64,000 nucleotides of DNA from the NCBI RefSeq assembly GCF_017874595.1, contig NZ_JAGILA010000007.1, positions 337,822-401,821 of the forward strand, in the 5' to 3' direction. The stretch is from Sinorhizobium kostiense. Its GTDB lineage: Bacteria; Pseudomonadota; Alphaproteobacteria; Rhizobiales; Rhizobiaceae. This document shows, piece after piece, positions 9,018-18,399 of the stretch. Made by a program: the position numbers and the translations under genes. Positions within the stretch are counted from its first letter, which is position 1; the number at the start of each line of letters is the position of its first letter. The notes under the pieces are model-generated. The model was not told where the DNA came from, did no database searches, and was given only the letters and a program-made list of their open reading frames with translations.

Positions 9018-9647
9018 TCAACGGGCAGATTTCTTCAGTGTTTCCAGCCGGTGTTGCAGCAGCCGGATCATGCGGCGGTCGAAATTCGCCGCTTCGGTCC
9101 GGTCGAAACGCGCCTGATCCTTGTCATGGCTCTCGACTTCCCGTGCGCTCACCTCGGTGACGCGGGCCTGCATCCGCTCACAATCGGCTTCCGGTTTGAG
9201 CGATAGAAATGCCTTTTCCATCTCGCGGGCGTGATTGCGGGCAATCTCCGCATGGCGCTCCTCGTGGCGCTTGATGTCCGACGCGAGCGTATCCCAGACG
9301 AGTGCCAGATCGCTGTTTGCCTGATTGCGATACTTCCAGCGCGGCAAAATGATACGCGTGCTGAGCGTCACCCGTGCCGAGCCGACTGCGCATCGACCGC
9401 CGCGGCTGACGTAGGTTATCGTACCGCCGAACTTGATGCGCGTTGCGCCTGGGTGACGCGTGCCGGTGGACTTCATCATCGGTCCGGCTGTTGCGAGTGC
9501 CTTGTCGAGCTCCGCCGCCGTGCGTCCGCCGATCGCGAAGTAGGAGATACTCTTGCTGAAAACGGTTTCACCCGAGGCGCTCTCGAGCGGAAAGCCGACG
9601 AGCACTGCGATCATGGCGGCTTTCAGCGATACATGCACTCGCGACAT
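9018..9647 (-). CDS. Secreted DUF922-type protein with HExxH motif
   Basis: 209 residues starting MSRVHVSLKAAMIAV, with a signal peptide that probably ends near ESASG. The middle has a YFAIGGRTAAEL element and a C-x10-15-V strand region. It is followed by HEERHAEIARNHAREME, an HExxH zinc-protease-like motif typical of the DUF922 family of secreted bacterial proteins. Activity is not established for the family as far as I know. The frame continues upstream to 9875, but the signal peptide places the start at 9647. It is divergent from folP. Confidence 0.75.
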   Translation of the reverse strand: MSRVHVSLKAAMIAVLVGFPLESASGETVFSKSISYFAIGGRTAAELDKALATAGPMMKSTGTRHPGATRIKFGGTITYVSRGGRCAVGSARVTLSTRIILPRWKYRNQANSDLALVWDTLASDIKRHEERHAEIARNHAREMEKAFLSLKPEADCERMQARVTEVSAREVESHDKDQARFDRTEAANFDRRMIRLLQHRLETLKKSAR

Positions 9648-9805
9648 CGGCGGTACTCTTCGATTGAACTTCGTCCAAGCTTGGGGCATAGCCGAGGCGA
9701 GCGCAACAGAAAATCGGCTCCTTCGAGCTAGGTCGTGAACCGGGTGCAGCTTCCCATTCCGGTCAGGCTGAGCAGACGCCCATAGATACCAAGGACCGTC
9801 GCAAG

Positions 9806-10666
9806 ATGACCTACGATCCTTTTCAGAGTTTCCACTGGAAGTTGGCGCATGGGCGCAGTCTCGAACTGGGTCCACGGGGCGTGCTGATGTCGATCGTCAA
9901 CGTCACGCCGGATTCCTTTTCCGACGGCGGCCGCCTGATGGACGTCGAGAGTGCTGTGGCGGCTGCCTTGCATGCGATAGAGCAGGGGGCGGCGATCATC
10001 GACATCGGCGGCGAGTCCACCCGTCCCGACGCTACTCCGATCAGCGCGGAGGAGGAGCAGGCGCGCATTATTCCGGTGATCGAGCGGCTTGCAGTCCGGG
10101 CAGATGCGCTCATCTCGGTGGACACCTACCGGGCCGAGACGGCGCGGCTCGCCGTCGAGGCCGGCGCGCATATCGTCAATGACGTGCATGGCCTCCAGCG
10201 GGAACCGGCAATCGCGCAAATTGCAGCAAGGACCGGAGCGGGCCTCTGCATCATGCATACCGGACGCGATCGCCAGAAACTCGCCGACGTCATCGAAGAC
10301 CAGTTTCATTTCCTCCAGCGCTCGCTCGATATAGCCGCCGATGCTGGTGTCGGCCGCGACCGGATCGTGCTCGATCCTGGCTTTGGTTTCGCCAAGGATA
10401 CGGGCGAGAATTTTGAGATAATGGCGCGTTTCGGCGAACTGCACCGGTTTGCAGCGCCACTCCTCGTGGGCACGTCGCGCAAGCGCTTCATCGGCGCGGC
10501 AACCGGCCGTGAGGCCCAGGATCGGGACGTGGGGACTGCGGCGACGACGGCGCTTCTCAGAGCTGCGGGGGCTGCGATTTTTCGGGTGCATGATGTCGCA
10601 ATCAACAGGGATGCGCTGGTGGTCGCGGATGCTATGCTGGCGGCAAGATCAGCCGACGGGACATGA
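9806..10666 (+). CDS. folP: Dihydropteroate synthase
   Basis: 286 residues. FolP condenses 6-hydroxymethyl-dihydropterin pyrophosphate with p-aminobenzoate in folate synthesis and is the sulfonamide target. Visible signatures are MSIVNVTPDSFSDGG near the N-terminus, IIDIGGESTRPD (pterin site), ISVDTYRAE, IVNDVHG and the C-terminal GTSRKRFIG. Length is normal. It is the first gene of a tight folP-folB-folK operon, with 4 nt to folB. Confidence 0.95.
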   Translation: MTYDPFQSFHWKLAHGRSLELGPRGVLMSIVNVTPDSFSDGGRLMDVESAVAAALHAIEQGAAIIDIGGESTRPDATPISAEEEQARIIPVIERLAVRADALISVDTYRAETARLAVEAGAHIVNDVHGLQREPAIAQIAARTGAGLCIMHTGRDRQKLADVIEDQFHFLQRSLDIAADAGVGRDRIVLDPGFGFAKDTGENFEIMARFGELHRFAAPLLVGTSRKRFIGAATGREAQDRDVGTAATTALLRAAGAAIFRVHDVAINRDALVVADAMLAARSADGT

Positions 10667-10670
10667 AGTC

Positions 10671-11042
10671 ATGACTGCGACCTACACGATCACGCTGAAG
10701 AACTGCGCCTTCTTTGCCCGCCACGGCGTTCTCGACGAGGAGGAGTTCCTCGGGCAGCGATTCTTCGTCGACGCGGAACTCGAAGTCGAGCAGGGTACCG
10801 CACTTGTAGAGGATTGCATCGACGACACCGTCCACTACGGCATCGCCTTTGCGGAAATTGAGAGGATCGTCACCGGACGCAGGCGCTATCTGATAGAAGC
10901 TCTGGCGCTGGAGGTTGCGAAAACGCTTTGCGCCCGTTTCCAGCAGGTCAGGCGTGCGAAAGTCTCCATCCGCAAGCCGAATGCCCCGGTTCCGGGCATT
11001 TTGGATTATGTGGAAGTCACGGTCGAGCATGTCGCCGGATAA
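10671..11042 (+). CDS. folB: Dihydroneopterin aldolase
   Basis: 123 residues. FolB cleaves 7,8-dihydroneopterin to 6-hydroxymethyl-dihydropterin and glycolaldehyde. The family pattern is clear: FFARHGVLDEEEFLGQRF, then DTVHYGIAF, then a C-terminal VSIRKPNAPVPG. The start at 10671 (MTATYTITL) follows folP by 4 nt and gives the standard length; the frame is open further upstream but inside folP. Its end overlaps folK. Confidence 0.93.
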   Translation: MTATYTITLKNCAFFARHGVLDEEEFLGQRFFVDAELEVEQGTALVEDCIDDTVHYGIAFAEIERIVTGRRRYLIEALALEVAKTLCARFQQVRRAKVSIRKPNAPVPGILDYVEVTVEHVAG

Positions 11043-11553
11043 GAATTGGCGCCGCGCGACGCTCGGTCTCGGCGGCAACATCGGCGAGCCGCGCCGGGCG
11101 ATGGCGGACGCGCTGCGGGCTCTCGACGAGCGGCCGGATTGTCGCGTCGTCGCCGTATCGAGGCTTTACCGAACTCCGCCGTGGGGCAAGACGGACCAGG
11201 ACTGGTTCTTCAATGCCTGTGCCGAGGTTGAGACGACGCTGGATCCCGAGACGTTGCTCGATGCCTGCCTCGAAATCGAGCGGCTGATGAAGCGTGTGCG
11301 CAAGGAGCGCTGGGGCCCGCGTGCGATCGATATCGACCTTTTGACCTTCGAGGGGGCGAGTGTTGCAAGCGAACTCCTGCAACTGCCGCATCCGCGCATG
11401 GTCGAGCGCGGCTTCGTGTTGATGCCGCTTGCCGATTTCGCTGCGGATCTCGAGGTTGAGGGTCGGACCGTCGGTGAGTGGCTCGGCGAGGCGGACGTTG
11501 GGGGAATAGAAATCGCCGACGGGGATGTGGACTGGTGGCGCAAGTTCGACTGA
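11029..11553 (+). CDS. folK: 2-amino-4-hydroxy-6-hydroxymethyldihydropteridine pyrophosphokinase
   Basis: 174 residues. FolK transfers pyrophosphate from ATP to the pterin, making the FolP substrate. Motifs seen are LGLGGNIGEPR at the N-terminus, SRLYRTPPWG, and RWGPRAIDIDLLTF with the two catalytic/Mg-binding Asp residues, followed by LPHPRMVERGFVL. The ATG at 11029 overlaps folB by 14 nt, indicating translational coupling. Folate operon order is folP, folB, folK. Confidence 0.94.
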   Translation: MSPDKNWRRATLGLGGNIGEPRRAMADALRALDERPDCRVVAVSRLYRTPPWGKTDQDWFFNACAEVETTLDPETLLDACLEIERLMKRVRKERWGPRAIDIDLLTFEGASVASELLQLPHPRMVERGFVLMPLADFAADLEVEGRTVGEWLGEADVGGIEIADGDVDWWRKFD

Positions 11554-11581
11554 TTGGCAACTCTCGATCTCTAAGGCGGTT

Positions 11582-12103
11582 ATGCGTCTACTGGTTGTGA
11601 CGGACATTCATGGCCGGCCCGGTTTCGCCGATTGCTTGTCGCGCCGGTTGTCCAGCCGCAGGCAAATGATTGTCCGCACCGTCAGCCTGTCCGAACTGGT
11701 TGGCGTGGATTGCGCGGGCGAAACGTTGCACAGGCGTCTCGTTGACGGCGACGGGTTTGCGCGGGCTGCCAGGCACCTTGTCGATCTGGCGGAGCACGCC
11801 GACGTGGCGCTCGGCTACAGCGCAGGCGGAATGGTTCTGTGGCAGAGCGTGCTTCTCGGTCTCTCGGTGGATCGCCTGATCTGTATTTCCTCGACCCGAC
11901 TGCGTCTGGTGAGCGCCGCCGCCGTACCAATTCCTGTCCTGGCTGTTTTCGGCGAAAAGGATAGGAACCGGCCCGCCGACGCATGGGGCACGTGCTCGCA
12001 TGTGCAGACGTACGTCATTTCCGGGGCCGGGCACGACTTCTACGGTACCGACGGACCCGCGCGAGACCTCTGCCTTGCGAGGGTCGCGAACTTCCTAGGC
12101 TGA
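11582..12103 (+). CDS. Alpha/beta hydrolase fold protein
   Basis: 173 residues. A strand-turn LVVTDIHGRPGFAD starts the fold. The nucleophile elbow is GYSAGG with a Ser nucleophile, an Asp follows in VFGEKDRNRP, and a His in ISGAGHDFYG completes a plausible catalytic triad. Substrate is unknown; short dienelactone-hydrolase-like proteins of this kind are widespread. It follows folK by 28 nt and may be read from the same transcript. Confidence 0.7.
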   Translation: MRLLVVTDIHGRPGFADCLSRRLSSRRQMIVRTVSLSELVGVDCAGETLHRRLVDGDGFARAARHLVDLAEHADVALGYSAGGMVLWQSVLLGLSVDRLICISSTRLRLVSAAAVPIPVLAVFGEKDRNRPADAWGTCSHVQTYVISGAGHDFYGTDGPARDLCLARVANFLG

Positions 12104-12184
12104 CGGGTGCAACCGGGTTCCGCAGCTTGACGCTACCCAGCCGAACAGCTGATCCGCGGCTCATCGCGTTGGGAGTGAAGCAAC

Positions 12185-12739
12185 TTACTTGATAGAGCCG
12201 ACGGCGATGTTGTCCATTTGCCTATTGAGGCTGACGCCGATGACCGGGACCATGGTGTCCTCGACCTTGACTGAAATGGTGATGTTCATCGTCTCGCTGT
12301 CCTGAAGACGGGCAATCATCGCGCCGTTGAGCTTCTTGCGGTTGATGCCGACGACGACCTTGTCGTTCGCGACATTACCGGAGACGATATCGAGGCCTTG
12401 ACCGTCCGCGCCGTCGAGGAACTTCCCGCCGTATTTGCCGCCCTTCTGCGTGATCATCGCCGACATCGGCTGCTTGAAAACGCCGACGCGGCAAAAGCCG
12501 TCGAGCTTTATTCCAGCCTCGCGGCCCGAGGTCGGTTCGCCCTTCAGGTCGCACGTGAATTTCGTTCCCTTGTATTTACCGGCGACGATTTCGCCCGGGC
12601 CCTTCCACTGGCCGGCAACCCTCTCGAAGAAGGCCTTGTCGCGGGTGCCGGAATGTGCAGGCGAAGCGAGGCCGACTGCAACGGCTGCAAGCGCGCTGGC
12701 GGCAACGCCGCGAACGATCAAAGAAGGGCGCAAGAACAT
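12185..12739 (-). CDS. Conserved secreted protein of unknown function
   Basis: 184 residues with a clear Sec signal peptide (positively charged start, Ala/Val-rich core, cleavage likely after SPAHS). The mature part is rich in Gly and Lys and probably all-beta: repeated short strands such as GPGEIVAGKYKGT and GGKYGGKFLDG, and two cysteines. I do not recognise a named family. An AAGGATCG ribosome-binding site precedes the ATG. It is convergent with the folate-hydrolase transcript. Confidence 0.7.
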   Translation of the reverse strand: MFLRPSLIVRGVAASALAAVAVGLASPAHSGTRDKAFFERVAGQWKGPGEIVAGKYKGTKFTCDLKGEPTSGREAGIKLDGFCRVGVFKQPMSAMITQKGGKYGGKFLDGADGQGLDIVSGNVANDKVVVGINRKKLNGAMIARLQDSETMNITISVKVEDTMVPVIGVSLNRQMDNIAVGSIK

Positions 12740-12825
12740 AAACGATCCTTGATGGTGAGCGTCCGAAATCTGGTTACCACATTTGCGTGAAAATGGTTAA
12801 CGGATGGTTTCTTTGTCTGCGCGTT

Positions 12826-13902
12826 TCACCGGTCTCCTGAGGTCTCCAATCTCGCCGAGCCCGGCGCCAGATCGGCGAGGAAATCGCCGATGCCCGGGCG
12901 TTTGAGCGCGCGGAACGGCATCGGCCGGCACAGGTCCATCGCCGCAATGCCAATGCGGGCGGTCATGAGGCCGTTTACCACGCCCTCGCCAAGCCGAGCG
13001 GACAGCTTCGAAGCGAGCCCATGCCCGACGACCTGCTGGATGAGGCTGTCGCCCACCGCGATCGACCCCGTCACGGCGAGGTGGGCGATAACGTCCCGCA
13101 TCAGTCTTAAGAGGCCGAGCGTGCCCGGGCGACCGCCATAAAGCTCCGCCATGGCGCGAATCATCCGGGCCGATTCGTAGAGAACATAGCCGAGATCGAC
13201 GAGCGCCCGAGGGCTGACGGCGGTGACGATCGAAACGCGTTTCGACGCGGCGAGGATCACTCGGCGGGCGTCACGATCGAGCGGTGCCAAAAGCTCGCGT
13301 TCCGCCAGTTCGATGAGATGTGGCGCGTCGATGATCTCACCTTCGGTTTCCGCGAGCCGCGTCCGGCCTCTTGCGGTCCGGGGATTGGCGGCGAGTAAAT
13401 GGACGAGCCGCGAAATTGCACCCCGCGCGACCTTGCTGTTGCCCTGTTCCGCCGCTTGAGCGATGTCGGTTTTCAGCCTCTGGATCGCGGTCAGTTGCAT
13501 CATGCCCGCGAGTTCGCGGACGATGACGACCAGAAAGGCGAGGGCGCCGACGGCCACGACCGTCATCGCCGCATAGCCAAGCCAGTCGGTACGTGCAAAG
13601 AGATCGCGCACCAGGCGATCGATCCAGACGCCGACAGCCAGGGAAAAAAGGATCGCCGCCGCGCCGAAGGCGATCTTGCCGAAGGACAGGCGCCTGCGCC
13701 CGGGTTTCGCCTCGGGCGGATTGAGCGCGTCCACGGCCGCAGTGGTCGCTATGAAGGGGTCCTCCGCATCGGGCGTCATGATCACCTGGTCGCCGAAACT
13801 TGCCGGACCACGCTGGCTTGACCCGACCCGTTCCGGTCGCTCATCGTGCTCGACCGAAAACGCTGCCGGCCTGCGGCGGCGGTATTTGAAGTCGTCATTC
13901 AT
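12826..13902 (-). CDS. YcjF/TIGR01620 family membrane protein (DUF697)
   Basis: 358 residues. A basic, disordered N-terminus precedes two membrane segments (about residues 73-93 and 102-125, the latter AAMTVVAVGALAFLVVIV). Then comes a soluble helical part with the DUF697-type stretch SIVTAVSPRALVDLGYVLYE and another hydrophobic region near TGSIAVGDSLIQQ. This family accompanies YcjX in Proteobacteria. The start at 13902 (MNDDFKYRR) overlaps the end of the YcjX gene by 4 nt (ATGA), so the pair is translationally coupled. Confidence 0.85.
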   Translation of the reverse strand: MNDDFKYRRRRPAAFSVEHDERPERVGSSQRGPASFGDQVIMTPDAEDPFIATTAAVDALNPPEAKPGRRRLSFGKIAFGAAAILFSLAVGVWIDRLVRDLFARTDWLGYAAMTVVAVGALAFLVVIVRELAGMMQLTAIQRLKTDIAQAAEQGNSKVARGAISRLVHLLAANPRTARGRTRLAETEGEIIDAPHLIELAERELLAPLDRDARRVILAASKRVSIVTAVSPRALVDLGYVLYESARMIRAMAELYGGRPGTLGLLRLMRDVIAHLAVTGSIAVGDSLIQQVVGHGLASKLSARLGEGVVNGLMTARIGIAAMDLCRPMPFRALKRPGIGDFLADLAPGSARLETSGDR

Positions 13903-15359
13903 GCGAGGCGGTCTCCCAGCAGGAACTGCATGGCCCGGTCGAGCCGGATATGCGGTACGGAAAGCTTCAGGCCGCCGCGCGTTTCTTCCAGATGCGGAGG
14001 GCGGAAGCGGACGAAATTCAGTTCCGGTAGCGACTGAGCCGAATCCTCGAACAGAACATCGGGATTCTCGGGCAAGTCTCCGGGAAATATCGCCGTTTTT
14101 GTCTCTCCGTCGAAGATCTCGCCATTGATCCTTTCGCCGGATAGCGGCGTACCTACGATTACGGGCAGGGCGTGGCCGCCCTGGTTCACCGTCGCCTCGC
14201 GCGTCGCGCGGACGGATGCAAGCGCCATGACCTCGAGGCCGGCGCCACTCATGCCGATACGTTCGGCCGCGCGGCTGACGAGGCGTGCCGTTATCCGCTC
14301 CAGCCTGTCGTGGCTCTCGTGGTGCAGATGATCGGCCTTGGTAGCGGCGATCAGTACCCGGTCGATCCGTCGCGTGAGAAAGGACGAGAGCCACGAATTG
14401 GTGCCGGGCCGGAAGCAGGCGAGGACATCGACGAGGGCTTGCTCGAGATCCTGCACAGCTTCTGTCCCGCGATTGATGGCCTGCAACGCATCGATGAGCA
14501 CGATCTGCCTGTCGAGGCGGGCGAAGTGCTCGCGGAAGAAGGGATTTACCACATGCGTCTTGTAGGCTTCGTAGCGGCGCTCCATCATCGCCCAGAACGA
14601 ACCTTTCGGCGGCTTGCCCTTGGGGAGGTCGGGGAGGGGCGAGAAGGTAAGTGCAGGCGAACCTTCGAGATCGCCGGGCATCAGGAAACGTCCCGGCGGC
14701 AATGTCGACAGTGAGCGATGGTCGTCCTTGCAGGCTTTGAGGTAGTCCGTGAAGCCCTCGGCGAGGCGGCGCGCCTTGGCCTCGTCGGCCGTGCTTTCAG
14801 CTTCGATGGACGAAGCAAGGGCGAGCCACTCACGCGACAAGGCGGCGCGGCTGCCTGAGCATGCCCGCTTGACCGTGGCATCGCTGAATTGCCGGAAATC
14901 CTGTTCGAGCAACGGCAGGTCCAAGAGCCATTCACCAGGGTAGTCGACAATGTCGATCGATAGCCGCCCGGGAGCAAAGATCCGGTTCCAGCCGCTTGCG
15001 CTCTCGTAATCGAGCGTGATGCGAAGTTGTGAGATTGCCCGGGTCGAATCCGGCCAGGCCCGGTCGCGCACAAGCGCGGCAATATGATCCTCGTATTGAA
15101 AACGCGGAACCGCATCATCGGGCTGGGGTTCGAGGCGAACCTTGAAGACTCGGCCGGAGCGGACGGGCTCGAATAGCGGCAGGCGACCACCGTTCAGCAG
15201 ATTGTGCACAAGCGAGGAGATGAACACGGTCTTGCCCGCCCGTGAAAGGCCGGTGACGCCAAGACGCACGGCGGGATTGACGAGCCCGGCGGCACGATCC
15301 GCGAGAGTGTCGATTGCGATCAGGGCATCATCTTTGAAGCTGGTGAGAATGGACGCCAA
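13899..15359 (-). CDS. YcjX family P-loop NTPase
   Basis: 486 residues with a TTG start. The P-loop is GLSRAGKT near residue 36-43. DIVDYPGEWLLDLPLL carries a switch-like DxPG, and TKADHLHHE resembles the TKxD of GTPases. The family is conserved with the YcjF-like membrane protein encoded next, and is linked to envelope stress in enteric bacteria; its exact job is not settled. An AAGGA site precedes the TTG. The gap to the SixA-like gene upstream is 244 nt. Confidence 0.87.
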   Translation of the reverse strand: MASILTSFKDDALIAIDTLADRAAGLVNPAVRLGVTGLSRAGKTVFISSLVHNLLNGGRLPLFEPVRSGRVFKVRLEPQPDDAVPRFQYEDHIAALVRDRAWPDSTRAISQLRITLDYESASGWNRIFAPGRLSIDIVDYPGEWLLDLPLLEQDFRQFSDATVKRACSGSRAALSREWLALASSIEAESTADEAKARRLAEGFTDYLKACKDDHRSLSTLPPGRFLMPGDLEGSPALTFSPLPDLPKGKPPKGSFWAMMERRYEAYKTHVVNPFFREHFARLDRQIVLIDALQAINRGTEAVQDLEQALVDVLACFRPGTNSWLSSFLTRRIDRVLIAATKADHLHHESHDRLERITARLVSRAAERIGMSGAGLEVMALASVRATREATVNQGGHALPVIVGTPLSGERINGEIFDGETKTAIFPGDLPENPDVLFEDSAQSLPELNFVRFRPPHLEETRGGLKLSVPHIRLDRAMQFLLGDRLA

Positions 15360-15603
15360 GTGTCTCTGTCCTTGGGAAATGCCTATCGATTGGAGCGTCG
15401 TTGCCGGTATTCGCCAGAGTTACACGCATTCGTGCCGCATGTCGCCGCGATATAGGAGATCCTTCCGGCGACTCAATGACATCGACGACATGAGGCGTTC
15501 GCGATGCGTCGCTCGATCAGGGCCTCGATGCGTGCGGCGATCTCACCGAAGGCGAACCGCCTGATCCGATAGGCAGCGGCCCCGCCGAACGTGCCGAGGT
15601 GGT

Positions 15604-16140
15604 TTATTGCCCTTCGGCTGCCTCCGCCTGCGGCACCCACAGGCTCGAAAGCGTCCCCATCCAAATGCCGCCTGGCATCGGCCGCGCGGGGAAATCGATA
15701 GTGGCCAGGCCGGCAGGTGGGTAGCCATCCCCCAGAGCGGCTGCGGCCACTTCATCGGCGAGGAGCTGGCACAACAGTTCCTCCATCATGGGGTTGTGCC
15801 CGACGAGCATCAGGGAAGCTCGGCTTGCGTGAGCCGCCACCAGGCTCCTGTAGAAACCCACCGGTCCGGTATAAAGCTCGTCCATATAAAGGATGTCGGT
15901 ATCTACACCCAGCGTGCGGCAGAGGGGCTCGGCGGTCTGGCGGCAGCGCGTTGCGGTCGAACAGAGGATAAGCGCCGGGCGTATGCCGCGCGCGGCCGCG
16001 GCCTCAGCCGTCAATTGCGCTTCGGCATAGCCGCGGGCGTCAAGCGTGCGATCGAAATCTCGCTGCCCCGGCAGAGCCCAGCCGGAGCGGGCGTGACGAA
16101 GGAGGAAAAGGCGGAATGCCGGGACGATGTTGCTTTGCAT
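15604..16140 (-). CDS. SixA-like histidine phosphatase
   Basis: 178 residues of the histidine phosphatase superfamily. The catalytic motif LLRHARSGW (His16) opens the domain, STATRCRQTAEPL gives the second Arg, and LVGHNPMMEEL gives the second His. Small proteins of this type dephosphorylate phosphohistidine in Hpt domains; the orphan Hpt gene at 7.6 kb makes that an appealing but untested link. Start 16140 (MQSNIVPAF) was chosen over 16215 because a RIME-like repeat occupies the upstream part. Confidence 0.82.
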   Translation of the reverse strand: MQSNIVPAFRLFLLRHARSGWALPGQRDFDRTLDARGYAEAQLTAEAAAARGIRPALILCSTATRCRQTAEPLCRTLGVDTDILYMDELYTGPVGFYRSLVAAHASRASLMLVGHNPMMEELLCQLLADEVAAAALGDGYPPAGLATIDFPARPMPGGIWMGTLSSLWVPQAEAAEGQ

Positions 16141-16169
16141 TGATGCATCCGCTGCTGTTCGTTCGAGGC

Positions 16170-16270
16170 TACTGCATATCTCCTTAAATCGACCTCGACT
16201 TAAGAACAAAGACATTCAGTGATCAAAGTGCTACAGCGACCGTGCGTGTGATAGACGCGCGGCGCTATTG
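16170..16270. repeat. RIME-like intergenic repeat, copy 3
   Basis: Palindrome one runs from CTGCATATCTCCTTAA to TTAAGAACAAAGACATTCAG. Palindrome two runs from CTACAGCG (16231) to CGCGCGGCGCTATTG. This copy preserves the two-palindrome structure best and is used as the reference for the others. It lies directly upstream of the SixA-like gene. Confidence 0.72.
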
Positions 16271-16631
16271 GGGCGGCAATCGAGCCGGTAACCTTTTCCT
16301 GCGGCGGCTGCAAAGATCAAAGCCTTTCCGAAAAATTCCTGCCCACGCGGGTGAAGCGAAAATGACGCTTGACATGTATTAGGCGTCGCAACTGAAAACG
16401 CCCGAGACATGTTCGCAAGACCGCAAGCGATTTATTGGGGAGGCGCAATTTCCAGTGGAAGACGGAAATGCGGCGGTCACGTCATTGTGTGAAATTTTGA
16501 TGAAAAATTCGTCGGTTAGCCCGGGAAAGAGGCATTGCGAAAATGCGTTTCATTGTCGGCGGCGAGGCTTGAATCAAGGCTTCCATAGGTCTATACACCG
16601 CCGCAATGAGATGTTCTTCAGGAGAATCGCG
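16271..16631. other. Upstream region of dksA
   Basis: 360 bases between the repeat and the dksA start. An open frame runs through from 16455, but its codons do not resemble DksA N-termini and it lacks a ribosome-binding site. The AT content rises near 16340-16400, where a promoter is likely. No conserved element was recognised. Confidence 0.4.
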
Positions 16632-17051
16632 TTGAGTGAGAAGATCGATCTTAGTAGCTACGTCCTCTCCGAGGACGAGGAATTCATGAATGCCAACCAC
16701 CGGGCCTATTTTCGCGCCAAGCTGAATGCCTGGAAAAACGATATCCTTAGAGAAGCTCGCGAGACACTGGACCATTTGGCAGAGGAGAGCGCCAATCATC
16801 CAGACCTCGCCGACCGTGCCTCCTCCGAAACAGACCGGGCCATCGAATTGCGCGCCCGGGATCGCCAGCGAAAGCTTATCGCCAAGATCGACGCTGCTCT
16901 GCAGCGCTTGGATGAAGGCACCTACGGCTACTGCGAGGAGACCGGCGAACCGATTGGCCTGAAGCGCCTGGACGCCCGGCCGATCGCAACGCTTTCGATC
17001 GAGGCGCAGGAGCGCCATGAGCGTCGGGAAAAAGTCTATCGCGACGAGTAG
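16632..17051 (+). CDS. dksA: DksA-family RNA polymerase-binding transcription factor
   Basis: 139 residues starting at TTG (16632), preceded by AGGAGA at 7 nt. The N-terminus MSEKIDLSSYVLSEDEEFMN and the coiled coil with the acidic tip DLADRASSETD (residues 58-68) are those of DksA, which enters the RNA polymerase secondary channel and works with ppGpp. The zinc-finger region keeps only one Cys (Cys101 in GYCEETGEPI) of the four in enterobacterial DksA, a variant known in alphaproteobacteria. A strong terminator follows. Confidence 0.9.
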   Translation: MSEKIDLSSYVLSEDEEFMNANHRAYFRAKLNAWKNDILREARETLDHLAEESANHPDLADRASSETDRAIELRARDRQRKLIAKIDAALQRLDEGTYGYCEETGEPIGLKRLDARPIATLSIEAQERHERREKVYRDE

Positions 17052-17074
17052 CCCTTCAAACTTCGATATTTTCC

Positions 17075-17102
17075 ACGGCGCGGCTTTGACCGCGCCGTTT
17101 TT
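17075..17102 (+). terminator. Rho-independent terminator of dksA
   Basis: A perfect 9-bp stem (ACGGCGCGG with CCGCGCCGT) has a 6-nt loop and is followed by a T run. It begins 24 nt after the dksA stop codon. Confidence 0.88.
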
Positions 17103-17418
17103 GTTGGTCCCAGGATTTCTGGTGAGTGCCGACGGTATTGTGCAGGACCGGGCGACCAGTATCCCGGCGGCATCATCGCAGCGACATGCGGCAGTTCCAG
17201 GCCTCGCTTGCGCTACGACATGCGGGTGGCGGCCCAGTTGGCGTCGAACCGGCGCCGACTGTGAACTGCGGGTGACTGGCGCCCGACGGGAAACGCTTCA
17301 CCGGTGAACGGCTCTACAGCGCCGTGTAGCGCGCTGAGCGGGTGAACTGGACGCTGCAAGTCTTTGACTCTACACGCTATGCTTTCCCAAAATCGGGTAC
17401 GATTCTCCGGTCGATGCG
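17103..17418. other. Gene-free stretch after dksA
   Basis: 316 bases between the dksA terminator and the convergent FliO-like gene. Short open frames exist, but none has a ribosome-binding site or recognisable protein. Nothing else was seen. Confidence 0.4.
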
Positions 17419-18399
17419 CTAGGGCTTGCGGCCGGCGGAGATGTCGGCGAGCATCCGCGTCATCTCCTCGTCGATCGAAGGTTCCTTTCTGGCCTCTGCG
17501 GGTGCTACGCCAAGCGCGGGTTCCTGGCGGATGTTCGCCGTCGGGCGGACCTGGGGCCTTGGAGTGACCGTGGGAGCCAGCCGCTGCAGATCGCTGCTGA
17601 TCTCCGCGTCAAGCATGCGTTCGAAATCCGCGCTCTTGTCGGCGGAAGCGACCAGGACGGCTTGGGGCTGCACCGTTGGCCTCGGCTCCGTAGGCCCCGG
17701 TTGTGCCGGCCGCTCTTCCTCTGCCTGCCTCGCAATCGGAGTCATGCGGTCACCGGGAACCATGGACATCTGCCGTCGCAATTCGGCCATGGAGGGAACC
17801 GACCCGGCCGGGACCGGCGCCTGCGGTATGGCGAAGGCGGGCTGCTGTGCTGGCTGTGTTGCCGGAGCGGGCCGCGGAACCGCCGTCAGCTCCGCAGTCG
17901 GGGCCGGCGCGGGCTCGGGAGCCGGCCGGGGGGGCGGCGCCCGCGCGGGTTCTTGTCGCGCGGGTGTAACGGATCCGGCGGCGACGGTTTCCCTTGCGAC
18001 GCTTTGCGGCTTCACCTCCGGACCTGTCGCAATCGGCGCCTCGACAGTCGGCTCAGCCTCGGCCTTCCGCTGCGGCTCGGCGGGGCGGGTGCTGCCCGGC
18101 CCCTCCGCCGTATCGGCCACAATGCGGCTTTCGATGACGATATCCGTCGGGCCGCCGATCATGATCAGATGCTCGACGTCGTCGCGGCGCACGAGCACGA
18201 GCCGTCGGCGCGTGTCGACGGCGGCTGCATCCAGCACGGCAAGCCGCGGCTGCCTGTTCCTGCCGCCGCGCACAAAGGGAGAGGATGGTCTGCGCCTCAT
18301 GATCCAGAGTACCGCCACGAGGCAAAGTAGACCGATGGCGACGGCTCCGGCGGCGATAATGAATCGGCTCCCGTTGTCCCCGACAAGCGTTTCCATCAT
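17419..18399 (-). CDS. FliO-like single-span membrane protein
   Basis: 326 residues. A short periplasmic start, one membrane segment (FIIAAGAVAIGLLCLVAVLW) and a cytoplasmic beta-rich unit (RLAVLDAAAVDTRRRLVLVR, then HLIMIGGPTDIVIES) match the FliO/MopB family, which helps assemble the flagellar export gate. A long Pro/Ala-rich tail (about residues 100-320) follows. No flagellar gene is adjacent, and this type occurs as a stand-alone gene in rhizobia, so a flagellar role is uncertain. Two in-frame ATGs (18399 and 18396) compete. Confidence 0.7.
   Translation of the reverse strand: MMETLVGDNGSRFIIAAGAVAIGLLCLVAVLWIMRRRPSSPFVRGGRNRQPRLAVLDAAAVDTRRRLVLVRRDDVEHLIMIGGPTDIVIESRIVADTAEGPGSTRPAEPQRKAEAEPTVEAPIATGPEVKPQSVARETVAAGSVTPARQEPARAPPPRPAPEPAPAPTAELTAVPRPAPATQPAQQPAFAIPQAPVPAGSVPSMAELRRQMSMVPGDRMTPIARQAEEERPAQPGPTEPRPTVQPQAVLVASADKSADFERMLDAEISSDLQRLAPTVTPRPQVRPTANIRQEPALGVAPAEARKEPSIDEEMTRMLADISAGRKP

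Noticed and set aside
16455..16631. N-terminal extension of DksA
   Set aside because: The 59 extra codons lack family similarity, whereas the TTG at 16632 has AGGAGA at the right distance.
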